The translations under genes were made by a program, and so were the position numbers. This document shows, piece after piece, positions 10,038 through 17,427 of a stretch of 35,673 nt of DNA. Every line of letters starts with the position of its first letter. The stretch's first letter is position 1. Source of the DNA: a virus; IMG/VR virus record IMGVR_UViG_3300037963_002500, positions 36,405 to 72,077 of that record. One strand, 5' to 3'. The notes below the pieces were generated by a model. The model did not search any database. It was not told the origin of the DNA and worked only from the letters and a program-made list of their open reading frames with translations.

Positions 10038-10381
10038 TTACAGACAAATTAAAAGAATTAGTAGCAACAAACATACAAACTACCATAAACAATGGTAAAA
10101 TAGGACAAGGGGGTAATTCAACAAGTCCAGCCGCTACAACCTTAGATGTTCCATTAACAGTATCGACTTCAACATTTGCTGCGATTAAATCAGACACAAA
10201 CGTAATTGAAGTTCAAGCAATTTTTCAAGGTTCTTCTGCTAACATGACAGGAAAGGTAATTAGAGAATTTGGCATTTTTGATTCTAGTTCTAACCTTTTA
10301 GCAAGAGTTAATTTTGATGGCGTTGGGCCATTTTCTTCAAATGAAAACTTAGAAATATTTTTAACATTAGAGGTGGAATGA
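10034..10381 (+). CDS. Small tail fibre/collar-type protein
   Basis: 115 residues. The C-terminal half reads VIREFGIFDSSSNLLARVNF and ends in a short strand (FLTLEVE). This resembles the phage tail-collar or fibre-base proteins in which an xEIGLFD segment is followed by a leading strand and an aromatic acid-rich end. The N-terminus begins with an amphipathic helix that may pack against the hub protein. The ATG overlaps the stop of the hub gene (ATGA) and the gene stops one base before the next ATG, so it is translated together with the fibre genes. A role as adaptor between hub and fibre is inferred from order and size. Confidence 0.5.
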   Translation: MITDKLKELVATNIQTTINNGKIGQGGNSTSPAATTLDVPLTVSTSTFAAIKSDTNVIEVQAIFQGSSANMTGKVIREFGIFDSSSNLLARVNFDGVGPFSSNENLEIFLTLEVE

Positions 10382-10382
10382 T

Positions 10383-11567
10383 ATGGCAGATAATAACCCA
10401 TTTTTTATAAGCACAGAAGGAACAGGAATTACCTTTGGTCAAATTGACGATTTAGTAGATTTTCCTCATTCAGGAATTATTAAAGCATTAAATCAAATGA
10501 CAAAAGGAAACTTTGCATTAAAAACAACTAATGGTTTCAACATTACTCAAAGTTCATCAGACCCAATTATTACTGTTGCCGCAGGGCAATACTTTAGAGA
10601 TGGGCAAAAATATTCTGCATCTCAAACTACGTTTAATGCAGCCGCTTTTACTGCTACATCTGATAATAGTTATTATTTAATTGTAGTAGATTCTTCAAAT
10701 GTTGTTAGATTGAGAGTTCCTACTGCCGTCAATAGAGTCGCTCAATTCACGGCTGGAGATACAATTATTGCTATGTTGGAGTATTCATCGACTACTTCTA
10801 ATGGTGCAAGAAGAGTTCAATTCTTTACAACTGAAAAAGCAACTAATAGTTTAAGTTTAGGATATGATTCATCAGGATATACTGAAATGTCTAAGATAAC
10901 TGCCGCTTCTGGTGGAACAACAGTAGAAGTCGCTGCTACTGGTGGAGATTTTATTATTGATAATACAGATGCAGATAAAAAAATTATTATGCGTTTAGGT
11001 AGTGATGATGCTAATACTGACTTTGAAATAAGAAATAATTCTGATGCAGTTAAATTTGCAGTCGATGGTGCTGGAACTATAACTGGAGCATTATCGACGA
11101 ATGCATTAGTAAGATACGGTTTAACTGCCGATGAAACTTTATCTTCTGCTTCAAGATATACATTCGATAGCGGTGATTTCACAGCATATGCGGCAGATAC
11201 CAATGCAGTAACCTTTTCGGGTGAAGACATTACATTAAAAGGTGCAGGTATATTTGAAGTTAATTTATATGGTTATTTTGCAGCAGATACCGCAAATGCT
11301 AATTTAGAATTTGATTTATCAATAGGTGATGGAAACCAAAGCAATAGATATGCATATTACAGAAATATCATCAATTTGAATCATGTTGTAAGAATGGCAC
11401 AATTTACTACTGCTACTATTAAAACAACTGGAGATACAGTAATCAAGTTAAGTGGTTATATGGTTTGGACAGGGGCTAATTTAAAATTAGTTAATACTGG
11501 AAGTTCTGACCCTTATTCTAATAATACGCCACAATATACTGGATTTACAATAAGGAAGGTGGCATGA
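10383..11567 (+). CDS. Tail fibre/receptor-binding protein with C1q/TNF-like end
   Basis: 394 residues. Residues about 1-150 form a beta-rich base with FRDGQKYSAS and VRLRVPT. A middle repeat of the fibre type follows (FEIRNNSDAVKFAVDGAGTITG, split over about 216-237), which in fibres forms trimeric shafts. Residues about 255-394 have the spacing of a C1q/TNF-like jelly roll: a strand near FSGEDITLKGAGIFEVNLYG, then NHVVRMAQFTTATIKTTGD and a closing FTIRKV. Such ends bind receptors and trimerise. AGGTGGAATGAT precedes the ATG. The gene overlaps the next ORF by four bases. It is a likely determinant of host range; no recombinase or variation cassette is seen beside it. Confidence 0.65.
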   Translation: MADNNPFFISTEGTGITFGQIDDLVDFPHSGIIKALNQMTKGNFALKTTNGFNITQSSSDPIITVAAGQYFRDGQKYSASQTTFNAAAFTATSDNSYYLIVVDSSNVVRLRVPTAVNRVAQFTAGDTIIAMLEYSSTTSNGARRVQFFTTEKATNSLSLGYDSSGYTEMSKITAASGGTTVEVAATGGDFIIDNTDADKKIIMRLGSDDANTDFEIRNNSDAVKFAVDGAGTITGALSTNALVRYGLTADETLSSASRYTFDSGDFTAYAADTNAVTFSGEDITLKGAGIFEVNLYGYFAADTANANLEFDLSIGDGNQSNRYAYYRNIINLNHVVRMAQFTTATIKTTGDTVIKLSGYMVWTGANLKLVNTGSSDPYSNNTPQYTGFTIRKVA

Positions 11568-11758
11568 TGGGTTGTATGAAAGAGTTCTTAGAAACAAATT
11601 ATCCTTTAGTGGATTGGATAGACTTAGCCCCATTTATATTCAAAACTATTAAAATAAATGGAGTAAGGACTGTTACTCTTATTGGTGCTAATTGGCCGAG
11701 TTCGACATATCCAACTCCGCCAACACAAACAGAAATAACTAATTGGCATAATTCGTGA
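11564..11758 (+). CDS. Small protein after the fibre gene, unknown
   Basis: 64 residues, starting MMGCMKEFLE with an ATGA overlap with the fibre stop. The second Met, three bases on, is equally possible because AAGGTGGC lies upstream. There is no signal peptide or membrane segment; the C-terminal part is rich in Pro, Thr and Trp (NWPSSTYPTPPTQTEITNW). Genes of this size directly behind fibres are often fibre-assembly helpers or small baseplate parts, but nothing in the sequence proves either. Confidence 0.5.
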   Translation: MMGCMKEFLETNYPLVDWIDLAPFIFKTIKINGVRTVTLIGANWPSSTYPTPPTQTEITNWHNS

Positions 11759-11762
11759 TTAT

Positions 11763-11846
11763 ATGGAATTAATAGCGTTAGCAATAATAGCCTTTATTGC
11801 AGGTTTTCTATTGACTTGGCTCGGAACAATAGATGAAAAATGGTAA
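11763..11846 (+). CDS. 27-residue single-span membrane peptide
   Basis: A short ORF that starts 4 bases after the preceding stop; GTGATT, which contains that stop, serves as ribosome binding site. It encodes MELIALAIIAFIAGFLLTWL followed by GTIDEKW: one hydrophobic segment and a short charged tail. It is the last gene of the + strand block. Being last after the tail genes would fit a holin-like or membrane-directed lysis/exit peptide, but this is inference. It is credible because spacing and ribosome binding site match those of its neighbours. Confidence 0.45.
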   Translation: MELIALAIIAFIAGFLLTWLGTIDEKW

Positions 11847-11858
11847 ATTTGAAAAGCC

Positions 11859-11900
11859 AAAAAAAAGAGGGAAGGCGACCCAAAAGAGCCACCTTCCCTC
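11859..11900 (-). terminator. Hairpin with T-tract ending the minus-strand operon
   Basis: GAGGGAAGG at 11867-11875 pairs with CCTTCCCTC at 11892-11900, a nine-base-pair perfect stem with a 16-base loop. Read on the - strand it is followed at once by eight Ts and then GGCTTTTC. T-rich ends direct archaeal termination, so this would end the - strand block. On the + strand the hairpin is followed only by AAATAGTCTT, so it is a weaker terminator for the tail genes. The stop codon of the 47-aa zinc-ribbon gene lies at the foot of the stem. Confidence 0.55.
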
Positions 11901-12042
11901 AAATAGTCTTAATTGACCAAATTTTCTGACATTCCCGACATTCCCACAACTTAACTTGTTCGGGAGAACCTACATAAAAACCCAATAGACGCTTCGCTAA
12001 CGTCTTATTGCCACAATACGGGCATTGTTGTTTCAATCCCAT
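11899..12042 (-). CDS. 47-residue zinc-ribbon protein
   Basis: The last gene of the - strand block. It begins MGLKQQCPYCGNKTLAKRLL and carries two CxxC pairs (Cys7-x2-Cys10 and Cys35-x2-Cys38, CREC) about 24 residues apart, the layout of a zinc ribbon. Such small ribbons usually bind nucleic acid or RNA polymerase. The ATG overlaps the stop of the preceding membrane peptide by one base (TAATG), which supports this start. It ends at the terminator stem. No further function can be given. Confidence 0.65.
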   Translation of the reverse strand: MGLKQQCPYCGNKTLAKRLLGFYVGSPEQVKLWECRECQKIWSIKTI

Positions 12043-12191
12043 TACTGTCCATCTTCCTTGTTTCTCATCAATCTTCTCATGTAATCTTCGACGCTATCAT
12101 CGGTGATATTAGTTCCACCGAAAGCGGCAAAGAAAAGCAATAAGAGAACTGTTAAGAAAACAAGAAGAAAGAACCAATCCCAGCCTTCCAT
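12042..12191 (-). CDS. 49-residue membrane protein
   Basis: Encodes a short start (MEGWDW), one long hydrophobic span (FFLLVFLTVLLLLFFAAF) and a charged tail (DDSVEDYMRRLMRNKEDGQ). The ATG overlaps the stop of the exonuclease gene (TAATG), and its own stop overlaps the zinc-ribbon ATG in the same way, so all three are coupled. The topology is one membrane span with a probably cytoplasmic charged tail. No family is recognised. It is one of several single-span peptides scattered in this array. Confidence 0.6.
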   Translation of the reverse strand: MEGWDWFFLLVFLTVLLLLFFAAFGGTNITDDSVEDYMRRLMRNKEDGQ

Positions 12192-12784
12192 TACCATTTC
12201 ACCTCTAATTCTACAAACTTTTCTTTATCGACAGAAAATGCTTTGACAATCCCATTGTCTTGACCATACTTCCAAAGGTCATAGACTAATTGAGTATCTT
12301 TCATACAATACTCAACAACCTCATCATATTGACCTGCTTTCCATAACTTAGGAGCATCAGCACTATCCATGAGTTTAAAATCATTCATTGTGCATTTAAC
12401 TAAATTACTTAATGGGAATCTTTCGCCATGTTTTTTGGTTAAGATTCTGCTAGTATCAATATATCTTTTATCTTCTAGATATTGCTTAATACAATAAATA
12501 TCCATAGAGTCCTTCAGAATGGGCAAATCAAATGCAGCAATATTATGTCCCAATAATACTCCACCTTTCTGAAAATGCTCGTCTAAATCATACTTTAGTT
12601 CTCTTAAAGATTTTACAATATGACCAGACTTAGCAAAAGAATCAACGGGTTCATCGACATAAACAGTTCCAGTATTCCCATCCCATGTAGCGACTGTTGA
12701 TACTTGAAACATATGAGTATTACCGAAACCGCCTATGTCATACGACATATTCTTTGTTTCAATATCGAGAGCCATTACTGACAT
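12191..12784 (-). CDS. Stand-alone DEDDy 3'-5' exonuclease (DnaQ/PolB-exo fold)
   Basis: 197 residues covering one RNase H-like exonuclease domain. ExoI is LDIET (Asp7, Glu9), ExoII is HNIAAFDLPIL (Asn81, Asp86) and ExoIII is YCMKD (Tyr159, Asp163). All four acidic ligands and the Tyr of the DEDDy class are present. The wording is close to the proofreading domain of family B polymerases, so it may be a detached proofreading unit or a processing enzyme. It removes nucleotides from 3' ends using two metal ions. The polymerase encoded at 19017-20672 has its own ExoI-III motifs, so this would be an additional activity. It lies five bases after a DUF4177-like gene and is coupled to the downstream membrane peptide. 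Confidence 0.87.
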   Translation of the reverse strand: MSVMALDIETKNMSYDIGGFGNTHMFQVSTVATWDGNTGTVYVDEPVDSFAKSGHIVKSLRELKYDLDEHFQKGGVLLGHNIAAFDLPILKDSMDIYCIKQYLEDKRYIDTSRILTKKHGERFPLSNLVKCTMNDFKLMDSADAPKLWKAGQYDEVVEYCMKDTQLVYDLWKYGQDNGIVKAFSVDKEKFVELEVKW

Positions 12785-12789
12785 TTATC

Positions 12790-13014
12790 TCAATCCTGCG
12801 ACCAAAGTTTAGAAATCTTTTCTGTTTCTTTATCTACTTTAGGTTCTTCATCAATATCAATTCTTCGCTTTAAGAAGCAAACAATATTACTGCCCGCTAC
12901 TGTTAGCATAGAACAACATTCCCAACCATCAGCACCATATGTATCTAATGATTCTATGATTATTTTTGGCCCTTTTGATACTTCAAACACTAGGTATGTA
13001 TTTTCCCATTTCAT
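12790..13014 (-). CDS. DUF4177-like small protein
   Basis: 74 residues. The order of a starting KWENTYLVFEV strand, an amphipathic helix with SLDTYGADGWECCSM, and a final strand ending FLKRR is that of the DUF4177 family, small alpha/beta proteins of unknown function with the conserved GA-x-GWE element. A charged tail follows the domain (about residues 52-74). The ATG at 13014 has GGAGAGGAAAA upstream and overlaps the end of the ATPase gene by four bases (ATGA). The function is not known for the family. Confidence 0.6.
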   Translation of the reverse strand: MKWENTYLVFEVSKGPKIIIESLDTYGADGWECCSMLTVAGSNIVCFLKRRIDIDEEPKVDKETEKISKLWSQD

Positions 13015-14513
13015 TTCTTTTCCTCTCCTTTAAATTTAATAAATACTGCTCGGCCTTGTTTTTCTATTTCAAATAGGTTTTCAATTGATTTAAAGTAGTT
13101 GTAAACACTAGCCTGACTTTTCTTGCTTTCTCTTTTCACTTCTGATAAGAAATCCTTTTTACTTATGAATCCGTCTTCATCCTTTTCCATAGCAACATAA
13201 ACAGTCTTAAATGTGCTTAACATTGACTTTTCAGCAACCGAAGTTCGACGGGTTCGGAGGCTACGTTCAAGCCATGCGACAAGGGTTATATAACACTTTT
13301 CGGCAATCTGTCCTGCTTGTTCGACGTTTCTTGCGGAAACAATGAATCTCTTGCTTTTATCTTTAATACTTCTTGCTTCAGCAATAGAGCAAAGAACTGC
13401 CATCTTTTTAAGATTCTGATTCAATCGAGTAATAAATACATCAAGTATTTCTTTTACTTCTTGTCTTGAATCTGAAATATAATTATCCATTCTATCATAT
13501 TCACGAAGTAATCTATTTCTTGCATCTTGGGTATATGTCATAGTTTTCAAAGGTTCGCAACCTACTTCAACAAATCTTTCTTTTACTAGACTATAAATCT
13601 CAAATAAACTATTTGCGAATCTTTCAGTAGGGGGTTCTTTTGTTTCGTTAATTATACCAAATTGAGCAATCAATTCTCTTCTAATTTTGTCTTGAATAAA
13701 GGAAGGAACATCATGCACATACATAACCATTCTCGGTAGAACACCTGTTGTAGCCATAATCTCTTGAAGATTTCTTGGAGGATATGTCATAGCAATAACA
13801 GTTCTTTGACAATAACAAGACATTTCTCCACCTTCTTTTAACTGCTTGTTAATTACCCATGACTCTCCAGTTGTAGAATTCATTAGGCGATTTAAATATA
13901 CAATAGAATTACTTTTATGTTGGCTTTCTTTGAATACTCCAGAATACTCAAACTCATCCCAATGTGCTAAACCGCTTCCTTCTAATGCACCTGCTACTCT
14001 TTGAAAGTAAACATCACCAATCTCACCACCATGAGTTTCTGCTTCTTCATCATTCTTAATGAGTTTCTTATCCATATAACCAATTAAAGCAGCATCAGTA
14101 TAATCAATCAAAGAAAATATGTCAAAGTTTGTGTCCATTACTTTTTCGTCTTCTATTAAAGTTGGAGGGTGTTTACCTGTGCCATTAATTTTTTTGTATA
14201 GAGATTTTGTAATTGGGCCAACAAATCTCCATAAAGTAGATTTACCTGTTCCCGATGTTTGAATCCAACATAAGTGTATTCTAATATCATCCGTTAAATC
14301 ACCATCTGGTATATGCACAAAGTCTTTACATATTGAACTCAACAAACTAAAAAAAGTTAATGTTGCTGGAGTATCATTATACTTTGAAAAACCAGTTGCC
14401 GTTTCATTCCATGCTCGCATAATAGCGGGTAATTCTGCTTGACTTACTGCTCCTAAATCTTCTGTAAATTGAGCATACCAGTCTTCTTCATTCATTTCAT
14501 ATTCATCTATCAT
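13011..14513 (-). CDS. MCM/DUF3987-like AAA+ ATPase, candidate replicative helicase
   Basis: 500 residues. Walker A is QTSGTGKST near residues 85-93; Walker B is LAHWDEFE with Asp186-Glu187. A later segment (RTVIAMTYPPRN, then TTGVLPRMVMYV) has the look of a sensor region and an arginine finger. The last 80 residues form a winged-helix-like end with TVYVAMEKDEDGFISKKDF and SQASVYNYFKSIENLFEIE, comparable with the C-terminal winged helix of MCM. The architecture fits a viral hexameric ATPase or helicase of the MCM or DUF3987 type. The neighbouring primase, XPF nuclease and polymerase support a replication role. It could instead be a DNA-repair ATPase. Its ATG overlaps the stop of the nuclease gene and follows GGTGAAACT. 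Confidence 0.62.
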   Translation of the reverse strand: MIDEYEMNEEDWYAQFTEDLGAVSQAELPAIMRAWNETATGFSKYNDTPATLTFFSLLSSICKDFVHIPDGDLTDDIRIHLCWIQTSGTGKSTLWRFVGPITKSLYKKINGTGKHPPTLIEDEKVMDTNFDIFSLIDYTDAALIGYMDKKLIKNDEEAETHGGEIGDVYFQRVAGALEGSGLAHWDEFEYSGVFKESQHKSNSIVYLNRLMNSTTGESWVINKQLKEGGEMSCYCQRTVIAMTYPPRNLQEIMATTGVLPRMVMYVHDVPSFIQDKIRRELIAQFGIINETKEPPTERFANSLFEIYSLVKERFVEVGCEPLKTMTYTQDARNRLLREYDRMDNYISDSRQEVKEILDVFITRLNQNLKKMAVLCSIAEARSIKDKSKRFIVSARNVEQAGQIAEKCYITLVAWLERSLRTRRTSVAEKSMLSTFKTVYVAMEKDEDGFISKKDFLSEVKRESKKSQASVYNYFKSIENLFEIEKQGRAVFIKFKGEEKK

Positions 14514-15205
14514 AGTTTCACCTTATCTTCTGAATTTAATACGTTAAGTATTCTGTCTGCTAATACTTTTCCAAACCCATCTAGTTTCTGTATGTCAAAA
14601 CTAGTTTGTTCTCCTATTTCCATAACAGACCCAAAGGTATCAATTAATACCTTTGCTTTTTTATAGGATACGCCTTTGATGCTAGTTAAAATATCAAGTC
14701 TTAAATCGTCGGTGCTTATTCTCTTAAATACTTGCGGTCTTATAACTTCTCTTTTTATTGGTTGCATTTTACAAATCGCTGTAATTATCAATGATGCTTC
14801 TTCTTCGCTCTTTACCCAAAAGGGTTTTATATCCGTGTCTAATACAATTCTACCTATTGCTCCTAGAAATTTATTTGATAACATAATCTTTCTAGAAGCG
14901 ATAGGTAATTTGCTTTTACTGTGTTCAATAATATTGTGTATTCCTTCTGATAAATCTCCATAGATAATTACAACATTGTTCTTGTAATGTCTATCCATAT
15001 TATCTAGTTGAGTCCATAGTCTTTTAGACATTACAGACCCAATGAAATCTACAACAGATTTTGCTTCAAAACATACATCAGAAAAGACATAATCTCCTAT
15101 CTCTAACCATTTCTTCTCCGTTTGTATATTTAGAATTCTTGCCCGTTCTTCAACGAGTTTAACTAATTTAGAACCTTCTTTTTCTCTACTATCAATTATC
15201 AACAT
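14510..15205 (-). CDS. XPF/ERCC4-type structure-specific nuclease
   Basis: 231 residues. The N-terminus LIIDSREK (Asp5), then EIGDYVFSDVCFEAKSVVDF, is the ERCC4 nuclease core, GDxxxERKxxxD; here the first Arg is Ala (EAK, Glu47-Ala48-Lys49) while the acids and Lys remain. Residues about 165-231 carry two helix-hairpin-helix motifs (SIKGVSYKKAKVLIDTFGS and KLDGFGKVLADRILNVL), which bind DNA and hold the dimer. This is the minimal archaeal XPF layout without the helicase. It cuts branched or flapped DNA. GGAGGTTTCC lies upstream of the ATG. It overlaps the primase gene by 14 bases and the downstream ATPase gene by 4, so it belongs to the replication and recombination set. Confidence 0.87.
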   Translation of the reverse strand: MLIIDSREKEGSKLVKLVEERARILNIQTEKKWLEIGDYVFSDVCFEAKSVVDFIGSVMSKRLWTQLDNMDRHYKNNVVIIYGDLSEGIHNIIEHSKSKLPIASRKIMLSNKFLGAIGRIVLDTDIKPFWVKSEEEASLIITAICKMQPIKREVIRPQVFKRISTDDLRLDILTSIKGVSYKKAKVLIDTFGSVMEIGEQTSFDIQKLDGFGKVLADRILNVLNSEDKVKL

Positions 15206-16232
15206 TTGGAAACCTCCAACATTTACCTATACAATATCCTTCTGAAATAAGTTTATCACAAGAAGGAGTTTTGTAATTGCCATGCACCGTAAAACGTGCG
15301 TGTTTGCGTGTTTGTCCTTCATCCCAGTCTAACCAAACTTCATCATTATTTTCAGCAATAGATTTAATCTCTTCAACGACCATATCTAAAACTTTATTCT
15401 TTTCTTCTAATGAAGTAAGATTAGTTCGCAAAGTCAATAAATCTCGATACCAAGATACAAGATATGCTCTCGCTAAATGCGAAGGATTCTCCGTCATTAC
15501 TGCGTTATGCAAACACGGCAACATTGGAAGTTTTCCTTCATAGAACGGAACGCTAACTTCTCCTTCAACCGCTTCAATGGGGGGTTGTTCGGGAAACTTG
15601 ACCTTTGTATTGCCAACCTTTCTAAAGGGAATACTTCTTGACTTAGATGCTAAGAGAATAATATCTTCAAGACTTGAACTAAGGTCATCATATAGCAAAG
15701 GAATACAGAAAAGAGAATTACCATTTTTATCTGAAGATGACATATTAACAGTATTCGGAACTCTCCGTAAACGAGTTGTTTGTCCGACCCTATCATCTAA
15801 TGTATTATCATCGCCTACTTTTTCTTTTAAGATATTTTTGACGACTTTAAAATAAGCCTGTATATCTCGAATGTCTTGAGTTTCTTCACCATCTAAAAAC
15901 AAATGAAAACCTCTTCCAGAAAAGAACAAAGTATGCATAATGTCATTCTCCATAACCCAATCCATAATTATTTTAACATCACGATATGCTTTATCAAGGT
16001 CATCATTATGTCCATCAAAGTCTAAAAATATTCTGTTTAGAATTACAGAAGAATCAATCTGTGCAGTTTCACTAAAATGCTCAAAATCATATACAGTTGT
16101 ATATACATTCATCTTATTGTTGTAGTCCTTGACGAATTTAATATAATCATTCTTCGTCAGAACTATTTTTCTTTTCATTTGTCTTGCGTTTTTCAGATGG
16201 CTTCCCGCCCAAACTGCTCTCGGAAATTTCAT
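15192..16232 (-). CDS. priS: Archaeal-type primase: PriS catalytic domain with PriL-like Fe-S end
   Basis: 346 residues. Catalytic PriS motifs are FLDFDG (Asp71, Asp73), the SGRGFH loop (105-110) and RLRRVPNTVNM (about 154-164). The last 120 residues resemble the PriL C-terminal domain: LPCLHNAV, SHLARAYLVSWYRD, then PSCDKLISEGYCIGKC. This gives four conserved-type cysteines suited to an iron-sulfur cluster. Hence small and large subunit functions may be joined in one chain, as in PriS-PriL fusions known from archaeal mobile elements. It would make RNA or DNA primers for the split polymerase. The chosen start overlaps the upstream gene by 86 bases but has GGAGG eight bases ahead; a later Met would cut into the N-terminal strand region. 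Confidence 0.85.
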   Translation of the reverse strand: MKFPRAVWAGSHLKNARQMKRKIVLTKNDYIKFVKDYNNKMNVYTTVYDFEHFSETAQIDSSVILNRIFLDFDGHNDDLDKAYRDVKIIMDWVMENDIMHTLFFSGRGFHLFLDGEETQDIRDIQAYFKVVKNILKEKVGDDNTLDDRVGQTTRLRRVPNTVNMSSSDKNGNSLFCIPLLYDDLSSSLEDIILLASKSRSIPFRKVGNTKVKFPEQPPIEAVEGEVSVPFYEGKLPMLPCLHNAVMTENPSHLARAYLVSWYRDLLTLRTNLTSLEEKNKVLDMVVEEIKSIAENNDEVWLDWDEGQTRKHARFTVHGNYKTPSCDKLISEGYCIGKCWRFPNVDN

Positions 16233-16518
16233 TTTTTATTCCTCCAAAATTTACTGTTGCTGTATTCAGCATATTTTTTATTGTTCCTGCTACTTCTGCT
16301 TTAATATGTGTTAAACACATTTCTCTCAATACATCAGCATAGTAGTAGCCAACCATACTATCATTGATTTTTGTTTCTTTAATCATGTCGAATCTTTCAA
16401 TCAGATTCATTTCAGAATAGATTTCATTCGATAAACTTTCAATTGTTACCATTAGATTTGATATTTCGTTGAATGTCCATGACCTTGCTTTTACTTTTAA
16501 TTCAATTACTTCTTTCAT
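16147..16518 (-). CDS. Unknown helical protein with charged tail
   Basis: 123 residues from the ATG that follows GGGTGTAATT; an in-frame upstream Met at 16530 lacks a binding site and would overlap the nuclease gene. It is mostly helical (SNLMVTIESLSNEIYSEM, MVGYYYADVLREMCLTHIK), without cysteine clusters or nucleotide-binding motifs. The C-terminal 30 residues are disordered and strongly charged (KPSEKRKTNEKKNSSDEE) and are encoded in the stretch that also codes for the primase N-terminus. I do not recognise it. Its position between a Cas4-like nuclease and primase suggests a replication accessory role. Confidence 0.5.
   Translation of the reverse strand: MKEVIELKVKARSWTFNEISNLMVTIESLSNEIYSEMNLIERFDMIKETKINDSMVGYYYADVLREMCLTHIKAEVAGTIKNMLNTATVNFGGIKNEISESSLGGKPSEKRKTNEKKNSSDEE
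16241..16245 (-). promoter_or_regulatory. Ribosome binding site deciding the primase start
   Basis: GGAGG lies eight bases ahead of the ATG at 16232, inside the 3' part of the upstream unknown gene. It supports the early start despite an 86-base overlap and against later Met codons without such a site. Confidence 0.5.
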
Positions 16519-16520
16519 AA

Positions 16521-17426
16521 TTACACCCATGAATCTTCTTGTGCGGCATCACAAATACCAAAATAAGAACAATGAGCGCAAGTCTTGTAAAAGAACTTAG
16601 TAGGAAATGTATTCCTTTCATAGTGATGAATTAACTTAGCGATATTATTCATTACAGAAGTCATAGACCTTTTCTTTCTCTCTTCTGCATAAATGTAATT
16701 TGATGCTGGATAATACCAACCCCAATGGGTTACTTTATCATTTGGGTCAAGACCATTCTTAATCATAACTTCATCTGTTGCATTTTCGATAAGTAATTCA
16801 TAAAACGCCATTTCTTTTCTCATTGAAGTTGTTTTGTAATCTTTCCAAAGACCAGTCTTATATTCAAAAGGAACGAGTCCTCCATTCTCCTTAAAAATTC
16901 GGTCAATGATTCCTTGAATGTGAATTACATAATCTCTTTGAAGAGGAAACTTTGGATTGATGTTTGCAGGGATTGTGATTTCAGCGTCAAACTTTCCTTC
17001 ATTACAAACAGGCAGAAATTCTTCTATCTTATTTTCTGACCTTGCTTCAATAAATCGCTGTGCTTCAAGTGATGCTACTGTTACAGAAATATCATAATAC
17101 TCATCAACAGGCATTAGTCCTGTGCAGTATTCTAAAATTTCACTATTGTTCATCTTTGATGCCTTCGCAATATCGAAGTCATTGAAAAAGTTCTCTCTAT
17201 GATTGTGCAATACTGTTCCCTTTAGCATAGCCTCCGTTTGGTCTTGAGGCAATCGCTGGATATAAGAAAAGTCGTATTTCTTCGGACACCAATCGAAAGA
17301 ACCCAAAGAAGACTTCGTTATTTTCAAGATTGGTTCTGAAGGGTCATCATAATTTTCAGGTTTCCATTGATAGGTGAACTCCCTCATCGAGGAAATCACC
17401 GCATTATATTTTTCATCGTTATTCAT
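16521..17426 (-). CDS. Cas4/RecB-like PD-(D/E)XK nuclease with Fe-S cluster
   Basis: 301 residues. The N-terminal motif SLGSFDWCPKKYDFSYIQRL supplies the first cluster cysteine (Cys47), then MLKGTVLHNHRE gives His74. The catalytic core is GIIDRIF (Asp175), FEYKTG (Glu188, Lys190) and KEMAFYELLI, the motif IV helix. Near the end, CAHCSYFGIC (Cys283, 286, 292) completes a four-cysteine 4Fe-4S site typical of Cas4, AddB and Dna2-type nucleases. These enzymes resect or process DNA ends. No CRISPR array or other cas gene is present, so a role in recombination-dependent replication or packaging-end processing is more likely. GGTGGTAAA precedes the start, directly after the stop of the polymerase C-terminal gene. 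Confidence 0.82.
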   Translation of the reverse strand: MNNDEKYNAVISSMREFTYQWKPENYDDPSEPILKITKSSLGSFDWCPKKYDFSYIQRLPQDQTEAMLKGTVLHNHRENFFNDFDIAKASKMNNSEILEYCTGLMPVDEYYDISVTVASLEAQRFIEARSENKIEEFLPVCNEGKFDAEITIPANINPKFPLQRDYVIHIQGIIDRIFKENGGLVPFEYKTGLWKDYKTTSMRKEMAFYELLIENATDEVMIKNGLDPNDKVTHWGWYYPASNYIYAEERKKRSMTSVMNNIAKLIHHYERNTFPTKFFYKTCAHCSYFGICDAAQEDSWV

Positions 17427-17427
17427 T

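Noticed and set aside
16521-17426. Part of a viral CRISPR-Cas system because of the Cas4-like protein
   Set aside because: I saw no direct-repeat array and no other cas gene; the gene sits among replication genes.
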